From NCBI GenBank assembly GCA_964432945.1, contig CAYSPO010000017.1, forward strand, positions 1-26,564: DNA of 26,564 nt, in the 5' to 3' direction. This document shows, piece after piece, positions 14,221 to 22,569 of this stretch. The notes below the pieces were generated by a model. It did not search any database and was not told the DNA's origin. It saw only the letters and a list, made by a program, of their open reading frames with translations. This DNA is from CAYSPO01 sp964432945. Its GTDB lineage: Bacteria > Bacillota > Clostridia > Tissierellales > Peptoniphilaceae. Both the position numbers and the translations under genes were made by a program. Within the stretch, counting starts at the first letter, position 1, and each line of letters opens with the position of its first letter.

Positions 14221-15325
14221 ATTTGTTTAATATATGTTTTTTTAAGTCTTTAGTAAAAGTATCGAAAAATCTTTTTAAATATTTACTTTCAATACGACCT
14301 CTTAAATAATTTTCATCTGTAAATAGCTCCATTTTATAGATTTCAGAGATATTTTTTACTATTGGAAGTAAGTCCATTGGAGTTTTATTGGATAAGATAA
14401 AACTTGAAAATTCCCCTTCAGCTTTTGCAACAAGGGCTATATCTTCATTTAGCATACTAACAAAAGATGATAATTCATTAATGCTACTATCATCTATTAT
14501 ATGATTAATAAAACTTATTCCACATATTTCAAAAGTTCTTTCTAGTTTTGAAATATATGATGAATATGCAATTTCACGTAAATTTTTTATTTTTGCTTTC
14601 ATTTCTAGATTTTCTTCTATTAATTCCTTTATACTTGCGTTATTTTCATCAAGCCCGACAAGATTTTTAATATTAGAAAAATCTTTTTGTAGATTTGCAT
14701 AGTTATCTAAAACGTCAAGATAAGACCTAAACTCTATTTCTATAACATCAGTAATGGAATAATTTGTGATTTCCAAGGCTAATAATTCAGATAGGTTTCC
14801 TAAAACAGGATAAGAAATATAACAAACTCCAAGAGAAGGAATTTTCATGAAATATCTACCCTTACTAAAAGCTGTCTTATTGTCTAGTCCAGCTCGTATA
14901 GCTTGATTGGCTATTTTTTCAGTTTCTTTTATAATAGTATCTAAATTAATAAAATCAGGCTTTTCAAAAATTAACTTTCCGTCTTTTTTTTCTTTAAAAT
15001 CAATCGAAAAAAGTTTTTTTAAAATTAATATGATTAATCTCTCACTAGTATATGCAGCCATATTTCTTTTTCTTTGATTCATATCTACAGACATAATATA
15101 GTTACCATCATCTGTTACTAGGTCTGTAACATGGTTGATTTCATTTGCTTCTTTGTAAACTCTTTTAAGTGGTTCGTTGTTTAGAAAATAATTATCTGAA
15201 AAAGTTTTATTTAAGTCTATATATAGGCTATCAGTTAATACTAGTTGATTAATGTTTTTAATTTTTTTTCTTTTTACTAGTTCAACTTGGATATTGTTTC
15301 TGTATGGGTATAAAATATTATCCAT
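14219..15325 (-). CDS. Divergent AlaX/DHHA1-like protein lacking the zinc-site residues
   Basis: The 368-residue chain follows the layout of long AlaX alanyl-tRNA editing proteins, trans-acting relatives of the AlaRS editing domain. It has a barrel-like N-terminus (about 1-85), a SAD-type middle, a coiled coil (about 200-255) and a DHHA1-like C-terminus (about 260-368). Around residue 92, where AlaX has M..H(T/S)(G/A)EH, this protein reads MAAYTSER: both zinc histidines are replaced (Tyr92, Arg96). The later CxxxH pair is also gone (CYISYPVLGNL, about 168-178). The glycine-rich G..NFAQG-like loop has become ENYLRGR. It probably does not hydrolyse Ala-tRNA; it may be a binding-only relative. 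The family call rests on pattern alignment by eye. The start at 15325 follows GAGGTG. Confidence 0.55.
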   Translation of the reverse strand: MDNILYPYRNNIQVELVKRKKIKNINQLVLTDSLYIDLNKTFSDNYFLNNEPLKRVYKEANEINHVTDLVTDDGNYIMSVDMNQRKRNMAAYTSERLIILILKKLFSIDFKEKKDGKLIFEKPDFINLDTIIKETEKIANQAIRAGLDNKTAFSKGRYFMKIPSLGVCYISYPVLGNLSELLALEITNYSITDVIEIEFRSYLDVLDNYANLQKDFSNIKNLVGLDENNASIKELIEENLEMKAKIKNLREIAYSSYISKLERTFEICGISFINHIIDDSSINELSSFVSMLNEDIALVAKAEGEFSSFILSNKTPMDLLPIVKNISEIYKMELFTDENYLRGRIESKYLKRFFDTFTKDLKKHILNK

Positions 15326-15343
15326 TTTTTCACCTCTATCTTT

Positions 15344-15372
15344 ATTATAACATTAAAGAATAATATTCTGAA
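15344..15372 (-). promoter_or_regulatory. Promoter of the AlaX-like gene
   Basis: Minus strand: extended -10 TGTTATAAT (15352-15344), a 17-base spacer and -35 TTCAGA (15372-15367). It sits about 20 bases before the start codon and faces the comEC promoter. Confidence 0.55.
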
Positions 15373-15395
15373 ATATTTATTTTTGATGATATAAT
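15366..15395 (+). promoter_or_regulatory. Probable promoter of comEC
   Basis: Extended -10 TGATATAAT (15387-15395) with a weak -35 TTCTGA (15366-15371) at 18 bases. Its -35 overlaps that of the divergent AlaX-like gene. The predicted start point would leave a leader of only about 7-10 bases. Confidence 0.45.
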
Positions 15396-15410
15396 GGTTT
15401 TGAGGTGGCT

Positions 15411-17726
15411 ATGAAAAGAGAAATCATCTATGGTGGAATTGGTATAGTTATTGGATCTATATTAGGCTTTTACTTAGATATCAGTCAAAGCTTTGCTTTT
15501 ATTGCCTTAATAGTGTTTATTTTAATTTATCTTCTGTCTTCAAAATCAATAAGTTTTTTATTTGTTGCTATTGGTCTAGGCTGTTTTCTTCTGCAAGTTA
15601 ATGAGAATTCTCAAATTCTCCATTTATTTAAAAATGTTAGTGTAAAGGCAACTATTGATAAAAAAATAAAATCTTCTGATAAATACTCATCTTATAGGGT
15701 AAATGTTTTTGAAATAAATGGTAGAGAGATTAAAGAAAATGCATTGCTATATATTTATGAAGATAAGGAATACAAGGCTGGAGACATTATTAAAGCTAGA
15801 GTTAAAGTAAAAAAATTAATGGATTCAGGTAATCCTGGAGTTTTTAATTATAAAAACTATATGAAAAAGTATAGAGTTCATTCTAAGTTAGATGCAATAA
15901 AAATAGAGCTTATTGGAAAAGACGAAAGTATGCTTAGAAAAGTAAAAAATAGATTTCTAAATTATACAGAAGCTGAATTTTCTAGAGGGTTAAATGAAGA
16001 TAATAAAAATTTTATTTATGAAGTATTTACTGGTGTAAGCTCTTTAGAAAAAGAAGCAAAAGAGGAATTTTCTGATTTAGGCTTATCACATTTATTAGCA
16101 ATCTCAGGTCTGCACATAAGTATAATTATATTATTTTTATCTTTTATACTAGGCTTTTTTAATCTTCATAAAAATATCATTGATGGCATAACACTTATAT
16201 TTCTACTGATTTATATTTACATAATTGATTATCCTTCTTCTGCTCTTAGAGCATTTATTATGACCACATTACTTATGTTTTCTAGGATTTTCAAAAAGGC
16301 TTATGATCCTAAAAAGTCATTGGCTACTGCTGTTTTTATAATTTTATTGCTGAATCCATATAGAGTTTTAGATATGAGCTTAATTTTATCTGTATTTGCA
16401 AGTTTAGCTTTAATTTATAAGGATAAACTAATCAAAATAAAGTCAGAAAGTTATTTTATTAATGCGCTTAAATTGACTTTATCTATTAATATTTTTCTTC
16501 TACCTTTTTTTATAAATGAATTTAATACTTTTAACTTTATGAGTTTTTTGGCTAATTTATTAATAATACCTATATTTACGATTGCTATAATAAGTGGACT
16601 ATTCAAGCTTATTATAGGACTTTTCTTACCTAATGCTTCTCTACTATTAGGATTATTTCTTAATCAATGTTTAGAAATAATTAGACTTATTTCCAGATGT
16701 TTATTAAAAGTTAATATATTATCATTTGATTTTGTTTCATTTGGATTTTTTTTATATATCTTTTATTACTCTTTAATGTTTCTATACATAAAAAGATATG
16801 AAGTACAGAGCTTAGCCTATAATTTTAAAGTTAATATATTGAGAATAGTAGCTATTAATATTATTTGTTATATGTTATTTAATTTAATTATGGATCCTTT
16901 AGAAATTGATTTTATAGATGTAGGGCAGGGAGATTCCATTTTAATTACAAGTTTTAATCAAGGACTTATGATTGATACAGGGGGAAGCTTTTTAGGTGAA
17001 GAGATATATAAATATAACATTAGGGATTATTTAATTAAAAAAATAAAAAAACCACTAGAGGTGATAATAACTCACCATGATTTAGATCACTGCGGAAATT
17101 TAGACTTTATGAGAGATGATGGACTTGTTACAGATGTCTATGCAAGCGAGCATTATAAAAATAATGATGAATATGGTCTTATTAAAGGAGACTCGTTTAA
17201 TATAGGAAATGGTGATTTGAAAGTTATATATGATGGAGAAGGTGCAAAATCTTCAAATGATTCATCTCTTATAATGAAACTTAACCACCATGGCCATTCA
17301 GTTCTTTTTACTGGAGATGCCGAGAGTTATGCAGAGAATATCGTTTTGAATGAAGATATTAGATCTGACATATTGAAGGTTGGACACCATGGCTCTAAAA
17401 CTTCTACATCAAATAAATTCTTAAATAAGGTTAATCCTAAATTAGCAATTATTTCTGTAGGGAAAAATAATAAGTTTGACCATCCTAATTCTGAGGTAAT
17501 TAAAAAACTGCAAGAAAAATCGATAGATATTTATAGAACAGATGAAAATGGAAGGATAAAGGTAGTTATAAATAGATTTTGTTACTATGTAACTTCATAT
17601 ATTCCTAAAGAAATTTCGATGTTAGATTTTATTATTCTTAGTTCCTTATTTATTATAATATGTATAATTTATTACGATTTTATAAAAACTATATATACTA
17701 TTAATCAAGGAGAATTTCTTAATTAA
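15411..17726 (+). CDS. comEC: ComEC/Rec2 DNA-uptake channel protein
   Basis: Polytopic membrane protein that passes single-stranded DNA into the cell during transformation. The 771-residue chain has N-terminal membrane helices with an OB-like soluble segment (about 60-170) and the competence domain with GLSHLLAISGLHISI, many helices and DYPSSALRAFIMT. The C-terminal metallo-beta-lactamase-like domain runs from about residue 495: IDFIDVGQGDSILI, DTGG, ITHHDLDHCGN (about 553-563) and VGHHGSKTST (about 657), so the metal ligands are intact. The ATG at 15411 is preferred over the GTG at 15405, since GAGGTGG overlaps the latter. It is followed by the typical partner holA only after an inserted minus-strand gene. 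comEA is displaced far upstream. Confidence 0.95.
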   Translation: MKREIIYGGIGIVIGSILGFYLDISQSFAFIALIVFILIYLLSSKSISFLFVAIGLGCFLLQVNENSQILHLFKNVSVKATIDKKIKSSDKYSSYRVNVFEINGREIKENALLYIYEDKEYKAGDIIKARVKVKKLMDSGNPGVFNYKNYMKKYRVHSKLDAIKIELIGKDESMLRKVKNRFLNYTEAEFSRGLNEDNKNFIYEVFTGVSSLEKEAKEEFSDLGLSHLLAISGLHISIIILFLSFILGFFNLHKNIIDGITLIFLLIYIYIIDYPSSALRAFIMTTLLMFSRIFKKAYDPKKSLATAVFIILLLNPYRVLDMSLILSVFASLALIYKDKLIKIKSESYFINALKLTLSINIFLLPFFINEFNTFNFMSFLANLLIIPIFTIAIISGLFKLIIGLFLPNASLLLGLFLNQCLEIIRLISRCLLKVNILSFDFVSFGFFLYIFYYSLMFLYIKRYEVQSLAYNFKVNILRIVAINIICYMLFNLIMDPLEIDFIDVGQGDSILITSFNQGLMIDTGGSFLGEEIYKYNIRDYLIKKIKKPLEVIITHHDLDHCGNLDFMRDDGLVTDVYASEHYKNNDEYGLIKGDSFNIGNGDLKVIYDGEGAKSSNDSSLIMKLNHHGHSVLFTGDAESYAENIVLNEDIRSDILKVGHHGSKTSTSNKFLNKVNPKLAIISVGKNNKFDHPNSEVIKKLQEKSIDIYRTDENGRIKVVINRFCYYVTSYIPKEISMLDFIILSSLFIIICIIYYDFIKTIYTINQGEFLN

Positions 17727-17734
17727 TATTTTAG

Positions 17735-17764
17735 AAAATAAGCCTAGTTAATTAGGCTTATTTT
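17735..17764. terminator. Bidirectional terminator between comEC and the DsbA-like gene
   Basis: AAAATAAGCCTA (17735-17746) and TAGGCTTATTTT (17753-17764) form a perfect 12-bp stem with a 6-base loop. The stop codon of the minus-strand DsbA-like gene (17758-17760) lies inside the stem. Confidence 0.9.
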
Positions 17765-18471
17765 ATTGTATTATTTTGGTTTTCTAGGCTTAGAAATTTT
17801 ATGTTGTTTTTATATGAAGGTTCTTCATTTTTAATTGAGCCGTCATAAATTTTATCCATAACTGTGATTATAGATTCAGCTGATTTTCCGCCATAAATTC
17901 CATATTTTTCATCAAATGCTAGGAAAGGAACGCTCCAAACTTCAATTGCATAAGAATCAGCTACATCTTGAAGTACATCATCTCTATACATATCTTCATC
18001 ATATATTACATTTAATACATCGATTTCATTTAAGCCTAAAGAAGAAGTAGCTTCTAAGAGTACATCTGTTTCAGTAATTATTTTTGCATCAGTAAAAAAC
18101 GATTCATACATTTTATTGAAAAATTCATTGCCTAAGCCTTGAGAATTAGCATACTTAAAAACCCTATGAGTTTTAACTGTGTTTGTATATTTTAAGTTAT
18201 GAAAATCAAAGCTCAGGTCTAGTTCTTCTGCAACTTCATTAACGTGACTTAGTAATAGTTCTATATGTTCATAACTTAAGTTTTTGAATTTTTTAAGCAT
18301 ATCAAATAAACTAATAGGATTATCGTAAGGTAGGTCTGGGTAGAGCTGAAAACTTTGATATTTAATTTCTATCTCATCTCTATAAGGGACTGACTCTAAG
18401 GCTAGTTCTAAGTTTTTCGAAGCTATATAACAATAGGGGCATACAAAATCTGAAATTATATTAATTTGCAT
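17758..18471 (-). CDS. DsbA-family (FrnE-like) thiol oxidoreductase
   Basis: Thioredoxin-fold protein of 237 residues with an N-terminal active site FVCPYCYI (Cys11, Cys14), an inserted helical domain in the middle, and the cis-Pro segment WSVPFLAFDEKYGIYGGK. It ends in a helix typical of the FrnE/DsbA (2-hydroxychromene-2-carboxylate isomerase-like) group. No signal peptide or membrane anchor is visible, so it likely acts in the cytosol; the substrate is unknown. The start at 18471 has GAGGAGG upstream on the minus strand. It sits between comEC and holA, which are normally adjacent in this lineage, so it looks like a later insertion in that backbone. Confidence 0.88.
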   Translation of the reverse strand: MQINIISDFVCPYCYIASKNLELALESVPYRDEIEIKYQSFQLYPDLPYDNPISLFDMLKKFKNLSYEHIELLLSHVNEVAEELDLSFDFHNLKYTNTVKTHRVFKYANSQGLGNEFFNKMYESFFTDAKIITETDVLLEATSSLGLNEIDVLNVIYDEDMYRDDVLQDVADSYAIEVWSVPFLAFDEKYGIYGGKSAESIITVMDKIYDGSIKNEEPSYKNNIKFLSLENQNNTIK

Positions 18472-18619
18472 ATTAATATCCTCCTCTTAACTTATATTTT
18501 ATAACACTTATAGAATTAAGGAAATTAATATGTATAATTTATAAAAAAATAGATTAAATATTCGTATAATATTTATAATGCATATACGATTAAGTGAACT
18601 TATAAAGAAATCCCTCCTG

Positions 18620-18628
18620 TGTTATAAT
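18620..18628 (+). promoter_or_regulatory. Extended -10 element before holA
   Basis: TGTTATAAT (18620-18628), with TTATAA at 18600-18605 as a possible -35 at 17 bases. It lies only 16 bases before the chosen start codon, so the transcript would have a very short leader unless another promoter is used. The rest of the 18472-18619 gap holds AT-rich sequence with further TATAAT copies at 18565 and 18574 lacking good -35 boxes. Confidence 0.4.
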
Positions 18629-18644
18629 TCAAATGGAGGATTAT

Positions 18645-19670
18645 ATGGATTATACTCAAGCATACAAAGAATTAAAAGATGGGAATTTAGGTGGAGCTGT
18701 ATTTTTATATGGTTCTGAGCAATATCTTATTGAGAATTTCGCTGAACTTGTAGTAAGTCACTACCTAAATTCATCAAATAGAGTTTTGAATTATGATAAA
18801 TTTAATATGGAGACACCTAACTTTATTAAGTTAGAGGAAGCTTCTGAAACTATGCCTTTTATGGCTGAGAAAAGAATTGTAGATATAAAAGGCCTTGATT
18901 TATCAAAAGAAGGAATTTCTAAAAATAAAAGCTTTTATAAAGAATTAGAACACTATTTAGAGAATATTTCTCAAGATACGATTGTGCTTTTAAGATCTAA
19001 AACAGGAAAGTTTTTTAAAGGATCGCTTTATAAAAAAGCAGAGAAAACATCACATTTAGTAGAAATGACTCCTTTAGATAATAAGCAGTTTATGAATTTT
19101 ATAGTTAAAAAGTTAGGAAGATCCGAGGTAAGGATAAGCGATACTGTGGTTAGACAGTTAATGGATATATTGGCTTATGGTCAAAGAGATGTAGAAACTA
19201 ATTTATATGATGTAGAAAATGAATTAGATAAGATAATTTCTGTATCAAAAAATAATCAAGTTAGTCTAGAGGATATTCAAAATGTATATGGCCATGATAA
19301 ATTGGGAAATATTTTTAAGTATACGGATGCTTTATGCTCAAAAACTGAAAAGGTTGCCTTTGATACATATTTTCAGTTAAGAAAAGATAAAGATGCAGGA
19401 TTTATTTTTCATATGGTTATAAGGCAGTTTAGAAATATTTTGAATGTAAAAATCTTAAAAAAACAAGGCAGAAGTGATTATGAAATTAAAAAACTTACTG
19501 GATTAAAGGACTATGAATTCAAAAAAATTATGTCCATACAAGGTAAATATAGTATGAGAGAATTGAAAAATATATTTTCATCTTTATACTTAGTAGAAGT
19601 CAACCATAAATCAGGTAAGGGAGATTTAGATACTAATATGATTAGGCTTATGGGGGATATACTTGCATAA
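18645..19670 (+). CDS. holA: DNA polymerase III delta subunit
   Basis: Clamp-loader subunit that opens the beta sliding clamp during replication. The 341-residue chain has the family opening GGAVFLYGSEQYLIENF, then MPFMAEKRIVDIKGL, the TPLDNKQFMNFIVKKLG domain linker, DVETNLYDVENELDKI, and the C-terminal FHMVIRQFRNIL collar domain. An upstream ATG at 18633 exists, but the GGAGGA at 18635-18640 serves the ATG at 18645. It sits next to convergent rpsT, a standard neighbour in Firmicutes, where comEC-holA-rpsT is a common order. Confidence 0.94.
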   Translation: MDYTQAYKELKDGNLGGAVFLYGSEQYLIENFAELVVSHYLNSSNRVLNYDKFNMETPNFIKLEEASETMPFMAEKRIVDIKGLDLSKEGISKNKSFYKELEHYLENISQDTIVLLRSKTGKFFKGSLYKKAEKTSHLVEMTPLDNKQFMNFIVKKLGRSEVRISDTVVRQLMDILAYGQRDVETNLYDVENELDKIISVSKNNQVSLEDIQNVYGHDKLGNIFKYTDALCSKTEKVAFDTYFQLRKDKDAGFIFHMVIRQFRNILNVKILKKQGRSDYEIKKLTGLKDYEFKKIMSIQGKYSMRELKNIFSSLYLVEVNHKSGKGDLDTNMIRLMGDILA

Positions 19671-19694
19671 AAAAATCTCCCCATTATGGGGAGA
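19669..19694 (-). terminator. Second (distal) terminator of rpsT
   Basis: TCTCCCC (19676-19682) and GGGGAGA (19688-19694) form a GC-rich 7-bp stem with a 5-base loop. On the minus strand it is followed by a U run (A's at 19669-19675). On the + strand it lies at the holA stop, but a U tract is lacking there. Confidence 0.8.
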
Positions 19695-19723
19695 AAAAAA
19701 AGCACCTAATACTATTAAGTGCT
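19693..19723 (-). terminator. First terminator of rpsT
   Basis: AGCAC-C-TAAT (19701-19710) pairs with ATTA-A-GTGCT (19714-19723), with one mismatch. It is followed on the minus strand by eight U's (A's at 19693-19700). Confidence 0.75.
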
Positions 19724-19753
19724 ATTAATTAATTAACCTATCTGCAAAATAGA

Positions 19754-20020
19754 CTAATTAGCTTTTGCGTTTAGTTTTTTTGTAAGTTTACTTACTTTTT
19801 TAGCAACATTATTTTTGTGGAATACATTCTTAGATTCAGCTTGTTTTAATTTCTTGTCAATAATTTTTAATGTTGCTCTAGCTTCGTCAATATTATTTTC
19901 ATCAAGATCTACTTGAAATTTCTTAACGTAAGTCTTAATTTCAGATTTTCTGCTTTTGTTTTCAAGTCTTTTTCTTTCGTTAACATTGATTCTTTTCTTT
20001 GCAGATTTTATATTAGCCAT
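19754..20020 (-). CDS. rpsT: 30S ribosomal protein S20
   Basis: Primary 16S rRNA-binding protein bS20 of the small subunit. The 88-residue, strongly basic chain begins MANIKSAKKRI and has the family helices NKSRKSEIKTYVKKF and VFHKNNVAKKVSKLTKKL. A longer reading from 20056 would add 12 residues, but the start at 20020 gives the universal N-terminus and follows GGGAGGTG. It is transcribed alone and against holA and lepB, with its own promoter and two terminators in tandem. Confidence 0.97.
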   Translation of the reverse strand: MANIKSAKKRINVNERKRLENKSRKSEIKTYVKKFQVDLDENNIDEARATLKIIDKKLKQAESKNVFHKNNVAKKVSKLTKKLNAKAN

Positions 20021-20060
20021 AGTGCACCTCCCATGTTTCTTTCTGGTTTTTAACATTCAT

Positions 20061-20089
20061 ATATTACCACGCTTCGCTGATTAAAGCAA
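20061..20089 (-). promoter_or_regulatory. Promoter of rpsT
   Basis: Minus strand: extended -10 TGGTAATAT (20069-20061) and -35 TTGCTT (20089-20084), 17 bases apart. Confidence 0.55.
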
Positions 20090-20125
20090 GTAAAGAGAAA
20101 AAATATTAATTCTTGAAAAATAATG

Positions 20126-20131
20126 TATAAT
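20126..20131 (+). promoter_or_regulatory. Candidate -10 element for lepB-lepA
   Basis: A consensus TATAAT lies 33 bases before the lepB start. No convincing -35 is seen at the right distance. Confidence 0.4.
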
Positions 20132-20164
20132 ATATTAAGCATTAGAAAATGAAAGAAGGATTTT

Positions 20165-20689
20165 ATGAATTCAAAAGTTAAAGAAGTAATATCATGGCTA
20201 TTAACTCTATTTTTCTATATAGGAATAGCTTTATTGATTAGGCTATTTGTTTTTAACATAACGGCAGTTAGTGGTCTTTCTATGTATCCGACATTGAATA
20301 ACAAAGATAAGCTATTTACTCAAAAAGTAACTTTATATTTCGATGATCCAGAAATTGGAGATATAGTTGTGCTTAAAGCTCCAGATGGTTCTGGGGATAA
20401 TTACATTAAAAGAGTTATCGCTAAAGCAGGAGATGAGGTTGAAATTAAAGAAGGAAAAGTTTATGTTAATGGAAATGCTTTAGAAGAAGATTATATTAAT
20501 GGCAATGAAACTACCCCTAATTTAATCGGTCAAGACAACTGGACTATACCAGATGGTCATTTCTTTGTTATGGGAGATAACAGGCAAGCAAGTAATGACT
20601 CAAGATCTTTTGGGCCAATAGCAAAAGAAGAAATAATAGGAATATCAGAATATAGATTATTACCCTTTGATAATATGGGAAAAATATAA
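20165..20689 (+). CDS. lepB: Type I signal peptidase
   Basis: Membrane serine-lysine protease of family S26 that removes signal peptides from exported proteins. The 174-residue chain has one N-terminal membrane helix (about 8-30), the catalytic serine in SGLSMYPTL (Ser39), and the general-base lysine in NYIKRVIAKAGD (Lys82). The later boxes are FVMGDNRQASNDSRSFG, all typical of short Gram-positive SPases. The ATG at 20165 follows AAGGA. It stands directly before lepA with a 43-base gap, so the two are probably cotranscribed. Confidence 0.95.
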   Translation: MNSKVKEVISWLLTLFFYIGIALLIRLFVFNITAVSGLSMYPTLNNKDKLFTQKVTLYFDDPEIGDIVVLKAPDGSGDNYIKRVIAKAGDEVEIKEGKVYVNGNALEEDYINGNETTPNLIGQDNWTIPDGHFFVMGDNRQASNDSRSFGPIAKEEIIGISEYRLLPFDNMGKI

Positions 20690-20732
20690 ATGTTTTACAA
20701 AATAAGAAAAAAGACTTAAGGAGTGGAAGTTA

Positions 20733-22538
20733 TTGAATATAAAAAGAGAAAATATTAGAAACTTTTCTATAATTGCACATATTGACCATGGGAAGTCAAC
20801 GCTTGCAGATAGGCTGATAGAGAAAACAGGGACGATGACTCAAAGAGAAATGTCATCTAGAGTCCTGGATTCAATGGACTTAGAAAAAGAAAGAGGAATA
20901 ACAATTAAGCTTAAAGCCGTAAAGCTATTTTATAAGGCTAAGGATGGCGAAGAATATATGCTTAATTTAATTGATACCCCTGGTCATGTGGACTTTACTT
21001 ATGAAGTATCTAGGTCTTTGGCAGCTTGTGAAGGAGCTGTTTTAATAGTAGATGCAAGCCAAGGAGTGGAAGCACAAACAATTGCCAATATGTATTTGGC
21101 TTTAGATCAAGATTTAGAAATTTTACCAGTAATAAATAAAATTGACCTACCTTCAGCTAACATTGAAAAAGCTAAGCTAGATGTCATCGATCTTGGCCTT
21201 GATCCCGAAGATATTCCTTTAGTTTCAGCGAAAGAAGGTTTGAATATAGAGAACGTTTTAGAAGAAATAGTTAATAAAGTTCCACACCCTAAAGGAGATC
21301 CTACTGCCCCACTAAAAGCTTTGATTTTTGATTCCTACTATGATTCTTATAGAGGTGTTGTAATCTTTACAAGAGTTATGGAAGGTGTAATTAAGCCTGG
21401 TATGGATATTATGATGATGTCTAATGGTAAAGTCTATGATGTAGTTGAAGTTGGATATGACTCAAATGGAATGAAAGTATCAGATAAGATAGAAGCTGGT
21501 GATGTAGGATATGTGATCGCCAACATCAAAGAAGTTAAAGATGCCATGGTAGGGGATACTATTACTGATAATGAGAACCCTGCATCTGAAATGTTGCCAG
21601 GCTATAAAGAAGTAACTCCTATGGTTTATAGTGGTATTTTCCCTGCTGAAGGTGAAGACTTCAATTCAATTAGAGATGCACTTGAAAAATTAAAGGTTAA
21701 TGATGCTTCCTTAGTATTTGAAGCAGAGACCTCCCAAGCTTTAGGTTATGGTTTTAGATGTGGGTTTTTAGGACTTCTTCATATGGAGATTATATTAGAA
21801 AGATTAGAAAGAGAATTTGATTTAAGTGTTATTTCTACTGCACCATCTGTAATATATGATGTTCATAAGAAAACAGGAGAAGTTATAAACATTCAAAATC
21901 CATCTGATTTACCTGAGCAAACTGAAATTGACTATATAAAAGAGCCAGTTGTAAATGCTAGTATAATGGTTCCAAAAGAATATGTTGGGGCTGTAATGGA
22001 ATTAAGTCAAGATAAACGTGGAGAACTAATAAGTATCGATTATGTTGACGAAGATAGGGTTAATATTCTATATAAAATGCCATTAAACGAAATAATTTAC
22101 GATTACTTTGATGCATTGAAATCAAAAACTCAAGGATATGCTTCTTTGGACTATGAAATTTCAGGAGACCAAATTTCAGACTTAGTTAAATTAGATATTC
22201 TAATCAACGAAGAACTTGTTGATGCTTTATCTTTAATTGTTCATAGAGATAAGGCTCAAGAAAGAGGAAGAAGTATAGTTGAAAGACTAAGAGAAGAGAT
22301 TCCTAGGCATCAGTTTGCAGTTCCAGTGCAAGCTGCTATTGGCTCTAAAGTAATAGCTAGAGAAACTGTTAGAGCATTGAGGAAAGACGTTCTTGCTAAG
22401 TGTTATGGTGGCGATATTTCTAGAAAGAAAAAGCTACTTGAAAAGCAAAAAGAAGGTAAAAAACGTATGAGACAAATAGGTAATGTTGAAATTCCACAAG
22501 AGGCATTTTTAGCGGTACTTAAATATGACGAAGATTAA
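20733..22538 (+). CDS. lepA: Elongation factor 4 (LepA), translational GTPase
   Basis: Ribosome-binding GTPase that acts on stalled or back-translocated ribosomes and during initiation/assembly. The 601-residue chain has G1 AHIDHGKST, the switch region RGITIK, G3 DTPGHVDF and G4 NKIDLPSA. It carries the LepA-specific C-terminal domain with GSKVIARETVRALRKDV and CYGGDISRKKKLLEKQKEGKKRM. Translation starts at TTG (20733) behind AAGGAGTGG. It overlaps the longest possible frame of hemW by 14 bases; lepA-hemW-hrcA is a standard Firmicute order. Confidence 0.97.
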   Translation: MNIKRENIRNFSIIAHIDHGKSTLADRLIEKTGTMTQREMSSRVLDSMDLEKERGITIKLKAVKLFYKAKDGEEYMLNLIDTPGHVDFTYEVSRSLAACEGAVLIVDASQGVEAQTIANMYLALDQDLEILPVINKIDLPSANIEKAKLDVIDLGLDPEDIPLVSAKEGLNIENVLEEIVNKVPHPKGDPTAPLKALIFDSYYDSYRGVVIFTRVMEGVIKPGMDIMMMSNGKVYDVVEVGYDSNGMKVSDKIEAGDVGYVIANIKEVKDAMVGDTITDNENPASEMLPGYKEVTPMVYSGIFPAEGEDFNSIRDALEKLKVNDASLVFEAETSQALGYGFRCGFLGLLHMEIILERLEREFDLSVISTAPSVIYDVHKKTGEVINIQNPSDLPEQTEIDYIKEPVVNASIMVPKEYVGAVMELSQDKRGELISIDYVDEDRVNILYKMPLNEIIYDYFDALKSKTQGYASLDYEISGDQISDLVKLDILINEELVDALSLIVHRDKAQERGRSIVERLREEIPRHQFAVPVQAAIGSKVIARETVRALRKDVLAKCYGGDISRKKKLLEKQKEGKKRMRQIGNVEIPQEAFLAVLKYDED

Positions 22539-22540
22539 TA

Positions 22541-22567
22541 AAAGGCATCATTATGATGCCTTTATTT
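22541..22567 (+). terminator. Terminator-like hairpin between lepA and hemW
   Basis: AAAGGCATCA (22541-22550) and TGATGCCTTT (22554-22563) form a perfect 10-bp stem with a TTA loop, then ATTT. The stem begins 3 bases after the lepA stop and ends 6 bases before the preferred hemW start. The short T tract suggests partial termination or a processing site. Confidence 0.6.
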
Positions 22568-22569
22568 CA

